Assembly (NCBI GenBank): GCA_037893225.1
Contig: JAZGUH010000005.1
Location: forward strand, 1,488,001 to 1,552,000
From: Hippasteria phrygiana
Taxonomy: Eukaryota; Echinodermata; Asteroidea; Valvatida; Goniasteridae
Direction: 5' to 3'
Length of the DNA: 64,000 bases
The translations under genes were made by a program, and so were the position numbers. How positions within the stretch are numbered: the first letter of the stretch is position 1; each line of letters opens with the position of its first letter. The notes beneath the pieces were generated by a model that was given only the letters and a program-made list of their open reading frames with translations, made no database searches and was not told the DNA's origin. Below, one piece after another: positions 19,757-31,000 of this stretch.

Positions 19757-21278
19757 GCTTTCTACCTTTATTACGATCTCTGAGCTTGTTTGTAGGCCTT
19801 TAGGATCTGTTTGTTGACCTCATTGAATATTGAATTGACCTCATTGTGATTACACCTATCGGCTATAGCTGTCTTGTTCTTAGTGAAAATGCATGCAGCA
19901 AGCATTGTATGCCGTTCTGTTCCACTGCCATAGCAGAAGTCTACATAAGAGTCTCTTGATCACCACTGCTTCACCATTTATATTAAAATTACCCATACGA
20001 AATACCTGTAATAATATTTCCTTTTATCCTTCGTACCGAAATAGGCCTCTAGCTAGGATGATGAAACTAGCGTTAATACTTGCCATAACAATGGCATGGT
20101 GACAGCATTGACTATGAAAGCCTCTCAACTATTCTTCTAGTACCAGTATTAAAAGTCTATACCTACGTTAACCTTGTATTGAAATTAGTCATCTGAAAAG
20201 GACCCCGAACGATGAAGAAAAAATACCCTGAAGAACGAGGAAGAAAAAAATATACCCTGAAGAGCAAAAGAACGAAATAGGTCAAGCTCTAGAACTCACT
20301 AAGGTTCGACGGTCTTCCTATCAGCCGATTTGTTTCTGACTCACTTTCCTTTCACTCTGTCTGGCGAATAGTTGGGTCGGTATGTTTTCCGAATTGATGG
20401 GGCTCGAAATTGAATGAAAACCATTCTACGTTTTATCCACTTCAAAATGTGTCAACTTTTAAAGGGCGTTAGAAGAATTTTTGGCATTGTATTTCATGCT
20501 TTCTTAGATTGTTTTTGGTTTGTATAATTTTAGGCAGTTAGTTTTGGGATTTGGGATTTTGAATTTGGGGTTTGGTTTTGTATTTATCGAATAATTTTGG
20601 GGCGTGTTGTGGTTTTCATTTTGTGGCTTTTTGGTCTTGGTTTTATGTTTGTTTATTTGTCGCATATTTATTGAGGGATACCATTGATAATGCTGGTTAT
20701 ACGGAGAATATTGTTTTGTTTTTTTTAACATTGCTGCAGTGCCCAATTGGTTATCCAGGTTGTGGATTCAGGGAGTGCTTAAAATTAGAAAAAAAATGTT
20801 TAAAGGTGACTCCAAATTGTTTTTTTTCCCACACGAACAAATGTGTTTAAAGTAAGGAGTGGAGTTTACGGGTTGTGAAGTGGTGTCGGTTAAATATTTG
20901 TTACAAATTGTCGCTATAGGGGTGGGGCATTTCCCCCACCTTCCCTCTGCCCCTCCCTTCCCCAATTCACAATTATAGTGGCCATTTCCCCCTTTTCCTG
21001 ATTGCCAACATTATTTCAAAAATGTGTATGACTTTCTCTCATTTTGTCGTTCCCCCCTAAATATATATACTGCAGACACGGTACGAGCTCCTAATAGTGT
21101 TAATGGCGGCTTCCGTTACGGAAGTACACAACCGGATAATAGTCAATAAAACAGTATGTCCGTCTCATACCCACGCTGCTTCATTCAGCTCCGTATAAAT
21201 TGTAATGTTCGCTGTAGCATCTATTTGCGTCTGTAGATTTCTTGGATATATTACGGCGGCCTACGGATGACAGCTGGT

Positions 21279-21561
21279 GGAACGTTCCCCCGTTCCCCCT
21301 CCCCCATTCCCCCTCTCCCCTCCCCCTCCCTCGTTCCCCTCCCCATTCCCCCTCCCCCGTTCCCCTCCCCGTTCCCCCTCCCCATTCCCCCTCTCCGTTC
21401 CCCCTCCCCCGTTCCCCCTCCCCCGTTCCCCCTCCCCGTTCCCCGGCCCTCCCCGTTCCCACTCCCGTTCCCCCTCCCGTTCCCCCTCCCCCGTTCCCCC
21501 TCCCGTTCCCCCTCCCCCGTTCCCCCTCCCCCTTTCCCCCTCCCCGTCCCCCCCCCCCGTA
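21279..21561 (+). repeat. pyrimidine satellite (ccctccccgttcc)n
   Basis: About 280 bases of C runs separated by gtt or att on the plus strand and GA-rich on the minus strand. The resulting proline/serine open frames are artefacts. The G-rich strand could form quadruplexes. Confidence 0.9.
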
Positions 21562-24500
21562 GTTACGTCACTGATTGGGAAACGTTTTTAGCTAGTTATA
21601 GAAAAGTAAGTATGAAGGTATTGATGATTGCATGTTGTCGCAGTAGAACTGCTGTGTATGTGGACTTTAGACCGCAATTAATGTATGGCTGTAAACATTC
21701 CAGTCAGTTGCGTAGCCATGGCTCTCTCCATAGGGGCGAGTGGGTGGGGGGGGGGCTGGATGTTACGGAAGGGTGGGGGTGCAATTTCCATTAAACCAGT
21801 TAACCAAGGCATTTAATATAGGACTAACACGGGTTTCATGCAGAAGTATTTTTCTTAATACTATTATTTTCTCCGTTTGCGGAATTCACAGTGTGGGAGG
21901 GGGCTACGATACTCTAGACTGAAAACCACAACGGCATTGACACAGTTTTACAGGAATTTTAGTGGGAAATGAGGCAAACATCCTGTTTTCTCCTGTCATT
22001 ATCCACTCGCTGCCGTTGACAAGTTTATTTTTGGTGAATTTTCACGTCTGATTTGTTATTACAAAGGGGCAATTTCTCGCATCGCGTATAGACAACATTA
22101 ACGAGCGCTACCTTAAGCCTATTTAACGAGAAAATGCGCGGGGGGGGGGTATTTTTGTGTTCAGTTCAATCATAATATGTAGGATTAGTTTTGGCACTTG
22201 ACCTTTATAGATAGTTCTACTACGAAGATCGTTATGTAGGATTATACCCGAGCCAGTGTGGGCCGGCGGCGGCGCGGCCGTTTATCCCACGAGAGACTAA
22301 ACCAGGGAAAGGGTATATATCCTGTGCGGAAGCCACACACATGCAGTGGCATTTTCAGTAAATACAAAAAATAGGTGTTACATATAACAAATGAAAACAT
22401 TTTATTGTGAGCTTATTTGGCGTCGAGACATCGTTATAATCGAAGTGTAGGCTTATTTAAAGGCCTACAGTCAACAGAAATTGAAACATATTCGACAGGC
22501 AACAGTTTAGGTATACATAACTAGGCATCAATGCTTTTGAGAAAAAAAGAGTTGAATGAAGTTGGGGGTTTTGCATTGAGTGAAAAGGATATTAAACCTG
22601 TATATACCTGTTATGACAGATGCACCGTGAGAATTTGAATCACATTTTGGTTGTCATGCATCATGGATAAAGAGTCCCTATTTTACGAAAGTCCACATTT
22701 CATATGACTCCTTTTCATGTAAATAATTTTCTTTTTTTCTCCTTTTTGAGTTTAGTAATATAATATGCATAATCTAATGCTTTATATTGTAGTAGGGATA
22801 TTGAACGCACCAAAGCTTCGCAAGTTGTAGGCCCTAACCCCCCCCCCCCCCAAAAAAAAAACCACGAAACCCCCCCCCCCCCCCCCCCAAAAAAAAAGGG
22901 GGAAATATTTCACCAACAAATCATCTTTTAGTACAACAAAACCTGAATATACACCCCCCATATCGACAGTCTTGCGCAACGGGCCTGGATGTTACAGATA
23001 CATCGCGTTAGGGTACCAGTCTGAAGCCATAATCAGTTACATGCCTCATGGTCTGATATCCCACCCCATGAGTACCATACATGCAACAAATCATCAGACT
23101 GGAACTCGCCACGTGCAACACAGGCAGCGACGCTTTGATTTCATGTCTTTGCAACGCATGCATCAAAATAACTTTGACAAAGTTTGACTAGCGAAGAGAA
23201 TAAGGCTTAACTCGGACTTGAATTGGAGAAAATAAATCCTGTAATACGTTTATATTTTGATAGTACCAACCCTCCATTACTTTATGCAGCATAACATAAT
23301 TATACGCAGCAGGTCACTCGAAGGTCTATTTATAGAAATATAAGTTTTATTTTTTACAAGTTCTGATTACTGTACATCTGGTTATTATATCTATATCCTT
23401 ACCACAGCTGCAAGTGTCTGGAGAACTCAGCTTCACGATCACCGATTAAAACAAGATTCTTTTAAAACAGCATTTCATTAAAGCTATATAAGCATGCCTT
23501 AGAAAACGCGATTAATTTCGTTGTAATGGTTCATACCAGTGGTCGCTCGTTTTTTTGTTTGTTTTTTTATTGGTTTTTTTTAAATAGTCTCCATTAAAAC
23601 ATATTATTTTCTTAACTCCAACTGAAGGTTATACCAATACTTCTTGGTCCTACGATTCTGAGTTATAAGCTGGGTCGTGACCTTTTAACAATCTATTATA
23701 ATTTTATGATAATGTGAATTTCCATATTGATAAACACAACCGTGAAGTCATCTCTTCGGCAAAAAAGATAATATCTTTTGCGGGTTGTTTGACGAATCAT
23801 TTATTTGAGTTATACATTTGTTAGCCTGGTTTTCCTGAGGTAAATTGTCTTGTTTGTGCTTCGTTGTTAACCACTGTGTTGGAACCCAGTCGGTGAGAAC
23901 AAAGATGAATATTCAAATGAATACGGATTTGCGTTTCTTGTTCTGTACATTGAGTACGGAAACTGCCGCAGTGGTTGTCTTAATTTGCATAACAACAGCG
24001 CTATCATGCATCATGAACGAGCGTGAAGATTTCAACTCTAAACAAAAACTAAAAACTTTCATAACAAATTCAATATGATAGCATTCAGAGGCATGGGGTA
24101 ATTATTTAATAATGATTGATTTCTATAACGCTCATTATGCCAATTACTTTCGTCAATATACATATACTATGTAGAACATACCTTTTCTATATACATATTT
24201 TATATATTAAAAAATACCGGTTTATAACAAAACATACAAATAGTACAGTCCGTAATTTATGATTTACAATAGTTACTAGACATGCATTTACATCCCTAAT
24301 GTAGTGGCTTATTGTTGTATTTACTTCAGCGGATTGAAATATCCATACCGGGCATTAGTGCGCCCCTTCCATAACCACCAAGCCCCAAGACAATCGTGAA
24401 TTTTCAAAAAAGCTTCGTTTCCTTTTGTATTTTGAATTCTGTGCTCTCAACAACCCCTGATTATCTGCAGCAATCTCTTTCACATTCTCCTTTTAAAAAG

Positions 24501-25156
24501 ACGCTCTTATATTTTCGCACAACCATCTTTTGTCCTTAAACTTCCAGCCACGGAATCCTGTATCCAACACTGAATCTCAACTGCATACGTAAAACACACA
24601 TAGAACATGTACACACAATTACAGTTGTATATTTTTACACGAGTCAGTCAAAAGGACTGTACATATTAACGTCGTTAATTTTTCTTTAATTATATGAAAA
24701 TTGTAGTGCGCTTATAATTAATTACAACCTCTTTATACACTGGGAGTGAAATTATTTCTGTCCCTAAATCATTGGGATTACGTAATGCGGACATGGCGCT
24801 TTGGATTGGTCCTCGCTTGCGCAAACGCTGTACGCTTTACCATTTCTGAAATGTTGATGCTGTTGTCATTCTCGTGAATGTCGTTACATATATGCCATCT
24901 AAACGTTTACCTTTTGAATGTACATATAACTAAGTTTCCACGAAGGATCATATAATTGCAATGTATATTAAAACCCGAATTTGCATACGTCAGGCAGAAA
25001 GCTGTTTCTTTGTAAGAAATGATAGACAAGGGACTGGACATCAGTCTAGTAGTGAAGTAAGATTTAACCAAAAATGAACAAAAAAGTCCTACAGTATTAA
25101 CAAAAAATAAGTATTAAAGGTCTTGGTGTGAAAGTTGTACTAAATGTGTAATACTT

Positions 25157-25415
25157 ACGGAGAAATGAGGAAAAGAAACGAATCATCGACATCCGGACAT
25201 TCAGACTGGCGCCGCACATAGTGCAGCCTGTACGCAACGAGAGTGCAAGGGCACTACTCTATATTCCAACGGTCCGAAACCAAACTGGCGTTCCCGAAAT
25301 TATTTTCGTTAAGGATTTTTTAGATAAACGGCACATTTTCAAGCGATGGTCGTGTACATTATTATATTCTACTTTTAAATGATCTTTCCAACCATGGCAA
25401 TTTTAGGACGAACGC
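25157..25415. repeat. dispersed repeat, copy 2
   Basis: Matches 885-1150 in the same orientation (cattcagactgg, gccgcaca, ccaaactggcgt). Lies just downstream of the receptor 1 stop codon. Confidence 0.65.
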
Positions 25416-25615
25416 CTCCAAGGCAATGTATCATTATATAAATGGAAACACACTGATTGATTTGTGTGCATTTAGAAAATTGTCGAGCGACAAAGTCGCG
25501 TATTGGGACTTTACGCTCACTGATTTGTGCGTATTTCGAAAAACGCGCGACAATGCCGCACGACAAAGTCACTTATCATTGGCCTCTAGTTTCTGTCTTT
25601 CTATCTACGGGTTTT

Positions 25616-27451
25616 TCATAACACTGCACCGAAATCCGCCGGTGTGCGTTTCTGATCGTTGATCTGCGCGTATATCGTATCCACGGCATCCACTCCTGAC
25701 CTACGCGATGTGCCACTTGTTTCTCCCGCAGAGCCTGACGCGGATTCAATGTCCAAATCGGCATAAACCAAGCTAGGGGCCACAGCCCCAGACCCCGCCG
25801 GCTTCGCTGCATCGCAGCCATTTCTGTCCAGATCCCACGTTACTGTGCGAGATTTTGTCTTCAGGGATCGGTTCGGTTGGGCGTACAAGGACGTATCTGT
25901 TGGCAGGTGATTCTGGGGTCTCTTCAGCGCCGGTCTGGTCTTGATGCCATTACGCCTTCGTTTCCTGGATGCATCTTTCAGAGGAATCCCGGAAGTCGAC
26001 AAGAACTCATCATCCTCGGGTTGTCTTGGCTCGCCTCGTTTGGGTTTATCCGGGACCGCGTACAGCGGGCACTGCGTGGTGTTGTCTACCGATTGCTCTG
26101 GGGTAGGCGCGCTGGTCTTTTTGGTCGAGGAAGATACGGAGGAGAAATCTTCGGAGATATCTCCCCCGCTGCTGCGCCTAACTTTGTCGTATCGGAGGCT
26201 TGAAGAGAGCGGTGTCCTGTTCTTTTTCCTGCGCCGTACGCAGCAGATACATGTTATGACGGCGAATGTGGCTAGGCCTGCCAATGAGGCGGCAACTATC
26301 GGGATTATGGGAAATGTTGCTCTTGTCGGCACGGCTGTGACTATCGGTTGCCGTGACTTCGCCCCAACAGTCGGCGTTGATGAGTTAGTGGTCTTGGTGC
26401 TGGCGTTTGTCGACATCAGACTTTCAGTTGTTGTCTGATTACTTTGTAGAGTGGGGGTTGTTAGGAGAACGGGCTTAGCAATCATGTTGATCCTGGCTGT
26501 TGCGTTGCCTGATAACCCGCTGGGGGTAGTGACGAAGCAGGTCGCGGTGATGTTCTCCCGCACCGACACGATTTCCAGGGAGGGGTCGTTGTGAGTCAGC
26601 CAGTACCGACTAACAGGCAACTGCCTTCCCGTTGAGGTATCCTTGATCTCCCACCTGTAGCTCGTGATGCTGGGCTCGCCAAAGCCTTCGCAGGTCAAGG
26701 ATGCCGCGGAGCCTTCCTGGACTATCAGCCGCGTTGGTGTCACATGGGCTCTTGGGACGATCTCCAAGGGTTTGACGGAGCAGTTCCTCGGCCCGTCCAG
26801 GACCGGGGATGTCATGGTACAGGTGAAGTCCATGCCGTTGTCCTGTGGTGTCAATCGCCACTGAAGGGAAACGGGAGACGCTGATCTGGCTAGAACCTCC
26901 ATGGAGTTTCCTCTCCGAAATGTGACCAAGGGAGGGGGAGTACCTGACGAGATACAGCGAAGCATCACCCGGTCTCCTACTTCGAAGCTTCGCCCCCCAG
27001 GATTTGGATCCAGCAGGCATTTCGGTGACCCTGGCTCTGGTGGGACATACACTTCTAGGGAGGAACTCGCGATCGATGTGGATAGTCTTCCCGGAAACGC
27101 GTGAGTGCAGCTATAAGTTCCACTGTCCGACAGCCTGACGTCTTGTATCCTAAGACTAAACTGTTGTTGCTCCAGATCGCCTACAATCGCTAGGCGTGTC
27201 TCCAACCCATCGTCGAGTCGTCTGTAGATAACCCTATCCACACTGAGGTATAATTTGGCCTCCTCCAGGTACCAGTGTATTCGTTGAGCGCCCACATCCC
27301 TCAAGTCGCAGGTAACCACGATTGTGTCGCCAACATTAGCAACGATCTCTGCCTCTGGGCCTTCGTCTAAGCTAATCGAAGCGGCACACCGAAGGCCGAC
27401 TATCATCAGCACAACGACAGAGCTCGCACGCTTTCCTCTGTTAGTCTGCAT
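25616..27451 (-). CDS. IgSF inhibitory receptor-like protein 1 (3 Ig, TM, YxxP, ITIM + ITSM), intronless
   Basis: Seen: one uninterrupted 611-residue ORF on the minus strand, spanning signal peptide to cytoplasmic tail. Signal peptide about 1-25. Ig domain 1 (Cys48, Trp60, DSGTYSC with Cys115), domain 2 (four cysteines, 145, 166, 211, 224), domain 3 (Cys254, Trp267, Cys305). Residues about 325-378 form a Ser/Thr/Asn-rich stalk, longer than in the other copies. TM about 380-404, then an RRRKKNR stop-transfer. Tail: YAVP (Tyr464), YAQP (Tyr523), ITIM LVYADL (Tyr563) and ITSM-type TIYAQI (Tyr594). Inference: plasma-membrane receptor recruiting SH2 phosphatases. This is the most divergent of the five copies: ITIM and ITSM are 31 residues apart instead of 26, the EYSxV site is missing, and 14 residues follow the ITSM core. 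No known orthologue recognised. Confidence 0.9.
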   Translation of the reverse strand: MQTNRGKRASSVVVLMIVGLRCAASISLDEGPEAEIVANVGDTIVVTCDLRDVGAQRIHWYLEEAKLYLSVDRVIYRRLDDGLETRLAIVGDLEQQQFSLRIQDVRLSDSGTYSCTHAFPGRLSTSIASSSLEVYVPPEPGSPKCLLDPNPGGRSFEVGDRVMLRCISSGTPPPLVTFRRGNSMEVLARSASPVSLQWRLTPQDNGMDFTCTMTSPVLDGPRNCSVKPLEIVPRAHVTPTRLIVQEGSAASLTCEGFGEPSITSYRWEIKDTSTGRQLPVSRYWLTHNDPSLEIVSVRENITATCFVTTPSGLSGNATARINMIAKPVLLTTPTLQSNQTTTESLMSTNASTKTTNSSTPTVGAKSRQPIVTAVPTRATFPIIPIVAASLAGLATFAVITCICCVRRRKKNRTPLSSSLRYDKVRRSSGGDISEDFSSVSSSTKKTSAPTPEQSVDNTTQCPLYAVPDKPKRGEPRQPEDDEFLSTSGIPLKDASRKRRRNGIKTRPALKRPQNHLPTDTSLYAQPNRSLKTKSRTVTWDLDRNGCDAAKPAGSGAVAPSLVYADLDIESASGSAGETSGTSRRSGVDAVDTIYAQINDQKRTPADFGAVL

Positions 27452-27904
27452 GTTCCTAAGAAATGTGTATTTACAGTCTCGATTCTGCAGACAAGCTTCA
27501 GCACAGTGTTATAGCTTCAGACGAATGCAGTCTTTTGATCGAATGCGCTTCGAACGAGTCTCCTTATGGCAACACGTATAGGTTGATTCAACTTCCGGTT
27601 TGACGCTGACTCCCAGCCCCCATGCATGATCTCACAGCTTGGATCGGTTTCTTGGGTATTAGTCACATCCAAGAATGCAGCGGTCCCCGAGTGTTCAAGT
27701 TCAATGCACCGTGCTAAGCGGCCTGGTGTAGTGCGTCATAGCCCGTTGGATGGCATTGGTGGCGATATGCCAATTGCGATAGACAGTGGTGCCTTTACGT
27801 CACTCGTCCGTAGGGTCGAGTCAACATCTTACATAACTTTAAGTAATAATAATATAATTATATGCGCCAATCAGAACGCTGTTTGTAGTTAACGAAACCA
27901 CAGC

Positions 27905-28190
27905 GTTTACAATTATTACCCCTGCTCATTAGGCCAAACAATCATTCCTGAAACCTCCTCAGCTCCCTGGGGAGTATACAGCCCCGGCTGCAAGTTAAGC
28001 ACAAATGGGCTAATCAAACACCATCACCGCCCTCACAGGTATACACATTTACTTCTGGATGGAGAGAAGCAACTTGTGACAAAGTGTATTGCTCAAGGAC
28101 ATATGCACCATGTCCCCTGTTGGACTTGGACCAACAATTTGTAGTATCGCCAAGATCTTGAGTTCGGTACAAGGCCACAGCTTCCCGCAA
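27905..28190 (-). mobile_element. tRNA-derived SINE-like element, copy 2
   Basis: Body blocks attacccctgctcatt, attcctgaaacctcc and aagaagcaacttgtga-like sequence align with 9630-9893. The tRNA head is degraded. Confidence 0.7.
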
Positions 28191-28426
28191 GCTAATTCAT
28201 TGGAACTGACTTGTGTCATCGTTTATACAGATTCTACCTCAAAAACTAACTTGAATCGCCCTGATCTTGTGTGAAAATGAATCATCTAACGGTTGGGGGT
28301 TTGTAATTTTTTTAAATCAGAAATGCCAAGTCAAATTGCGTCACTAGGGTTAAATAGAATATGCCTACTATTAATCAATTAAATGTTCTCTTCTATTTAT
28401 TTATTTATTTTATTTTCGGACGTATG

Positions 28427-28653
28427 AACCTGAACTCGCAATGCCTGCGTGATGGAGTTAAAGCCAGTTAAAGCCATCTTACCGTGCCAAAAACAATACG
28501 TTTGACAACCTTGTACCTTTACATCCTTTCATCTTGACTTACACCCTAGTTCTCAATAGTACACGTTAATCACTGTGGGCACGGTGATATGGCTTTAACT
28601 GGCTTCGGTAGTCATACAGCTGTACATGTATAGACGCATTGCGAGTCCAGGTT
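28427..28653. mobile_element. foldback element
   Basis: Outer arms aacctgaactcgcaatgc and gcattgcgagtccaggtt pair; inner arms gccagttaaagccat and atggctttaactggc pair exactly. Confidence 0.8.
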
Positions 28654-29689
28654 ATTTATATACGTACGTCGTGTGTGTACCCCATCCAGTGGCGTAAATC
28701 CGTGATAACCTAGATATCCTAAGATAACCTAGAAATCAGAATTTGTTTTGTTTCTTACCACACAAATGGGGGGGGGGGGGGGGGTGATTCAATTGCCCAT
28801 CCCCCATCGTCAAAAAATGGGGGATATATTTGATTGTACTGGGCAGGAGATTTTCGAATTTAAGCAATAAATTCCTACAGTTTCCGCAAATTTCCGAACT
28901 CGTTTTCTTTAGCATTCGCAATTCACGTCCCAAATACCTATCGAGAGAAAAGAAGAAATTAATTGGCAGTTTTTGTTCCTGTTTTAAACCACAAAAGTAT
29001 TTTGTAAACCATAAAATAAGAGTTCCATTTCTATATTTGTTTACTGTGAAAAGTTGCTTTTTGAAACATAAAAAGAGACATTTAGTCGCATGACGTTATT
29101 TGGTTGCCCATTGACCGCATTGACGTATGTACCGCCCTGTATCGGCTTGTGCACAATTCATTCACACCCAATTACAATTCTCCGGAATTACTAATTAATT
29201 TTTTTTTGCCAGAGCCTTGAAGGTTCATAACGAAAAAAGATAGGACAAGAAACTGTAGAATTAATCTTCTTTAATTGTTGGAGTTAATAGTTTCGATGTA
29301 TACAATTATTGTTCAGTCTACCCTCCACTGCTAACCTTATTTACCGCCCTCTATCTGTCTTTGATAAAACGTTTACTTCAAGTGACGTAATCATGAATAT
29401 GCATGAGAAACAGCTTCATTTTGCAGACTTCCCTTGATGCTATGGAGGTAGTAAACCATGATAAAAGAAATTCGTTTCCACAAGGTTCCGTTTGCCTAAC
29501 GATACATACCCCATACCCATTGGACAGAGTATATATCTTGTGGACAATCCCATTCGCTTGTTTCCTACTTAGGTAATTACCGCTCTTCTCCAAAATCTGA
29601 CCTTACGAGTTTTCTACTCACGTATCACGCGCCAGTTTCGGCTTATCTCAATAGAGGGCGGTATTATCTTTAAATGGTTGTAGTGAAGC

Positions 29690-31000
29690 CGAATTTGTGA
29701 TAGCGTCGCCAGCTTCATAAAACACTTTCTTTCAGAGCCCGCTCTGTGCGTGCATTCTTTAGGCGTTTTAACTGCCCAATTTTCATACCTGCTTTAATCG
29801 TTTGTATTTACCTGAAAGATTCCAATCTCCCAACCCATTTTTTTCAGATCCTGCTCTGTAGGCCTAGCCTATGTGCATCAGGCCTTCCATTGTCCCAGCA
29901 GTCGCGGCTATTATAATAATTAGTATTTGCATGGAATATGTACGGAAGCGTAGAAGGGTCACAGGAAAGTAAAAACAAAAATTGCTACTATCTCGCCTCG
30001 TTGAGTTACCGTATCTCGCCGCGGCTTGTGCCGGCTGGCTGCCACCGTTTTATATTTTTCTTGTACGAAACTGTTAAAAGTGGGGAGGGGGTTTTCCCTC
30101 AAGTGGAAAAGTGGGGGGAGGGGGGGTGGCCCCCTGTTCTGCCGCCTATGATGTAAAATATTGGCGAGAAAATTTGAATCTCGCAAAATCTTTCTGTTAG
30201 AGCCCGCTATCCGTGTGCAAGTTCTTTCTTTGCAGTCTAGTCGGGCCTGCTTTCCTCATGAATATTTTACTTGAAGTATGAACCAAATCCATTCTAACTT
30301 ACGGTTAGCATTTAGGGCCTATCTAGGCATCTTCCTATAGAGTTCAAACTTGGACTCGCAACAGATTTCAGAGCATGCTTTACTATGTACATAAAATACG
30401 AACTGAATCCAGTAATTTGTACATGTGTGGATAGCTTTTTGCGACCATCGCCAGTTTCTCAAAGTTAAAACTGTCCAATCTCGCAAATTCCAATCTCGCA
30501 AAAAAGAGTTCTCGGAGCTCGCTCTGTGTGCATTTTTCCGTGTTATTACTGCAAGCACCGGGCCTGCCCAATTTCTGTCGCGCCTGCCTTACTCATTAAT
30601 ATTTATATAAAATTTAAACCCAATTCAATAATTTGTATATGTATGTATAGCTTAGACAAGGCCCTAATTTTCGAGACCATCGCCAGCTTCTCAGAATGAC
30701 GACTTGCCCTGAAAATGTCAATCTTGTGAGAAAATTCTCGCTCGCTGTGTGAATTCTGTCGTGTTGTTACTGCACGAAGACTGCCCAATTCACCGGCGGT
30801 CGTGTCTGGTTTACCCATTAATATGTACATGAAATGTGAACAAATCCAGTAATGTTTACATAGCGGAGATCTTGCGCAAATTGTTGCGACCATCGCCAGC
30901 TCCTCGAGTTAAAACTCGTCTAGAAAATGTCAATCTTGCAAGGCTTTTTCTTTTAGAGCCTGCTCTGTGTGCATTTTACCTTTTGTCCATTATTAGTTAA
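29690..31000 (+). repeat. degenerate tandem array, unit about 210-315 bp
   Basis: The motif agagcccgctctgtgtgcatt recurs (with changes) near 29735, 30195, 30510, 30742 and 30955; each is followed by tgcccaatt, a cattaatat segment and accatcgccagctt. Divergence between copies indicates age. Confidence 0.6.

Larger units (their letters stand above)
11362..25156. other. intergenic DNA, no supportable gene
   Basis: AT-rich sequence between UNC13 and the receptor cluster. Named elements inside: MITE 12776-13001, hairpin 14280-14363, SINE-like fragments 15237-15318 and 15722-15860, MITEs 17142-17323 and 17557-17687, G run 17918-17937, repeats 19561-19756, pyrimidine tract 21279-21561, and C/A homopolymer block near 22838-22889. 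Short open frames here show no recognisable domain. Confidence 0.6.

Noticed and set aside
20504..20746. Lys/Asn/Pro-rich 80-codon frame
   Set aside because: Simple translation of a T/G-rich stretch; no supporting signal.
21181..21794. Proline/serine-rich (plus) and glycine-rich (minus) open frames
   Set aside because: Low-complexity C-rich satellite; no start context, splice or conserved feature.
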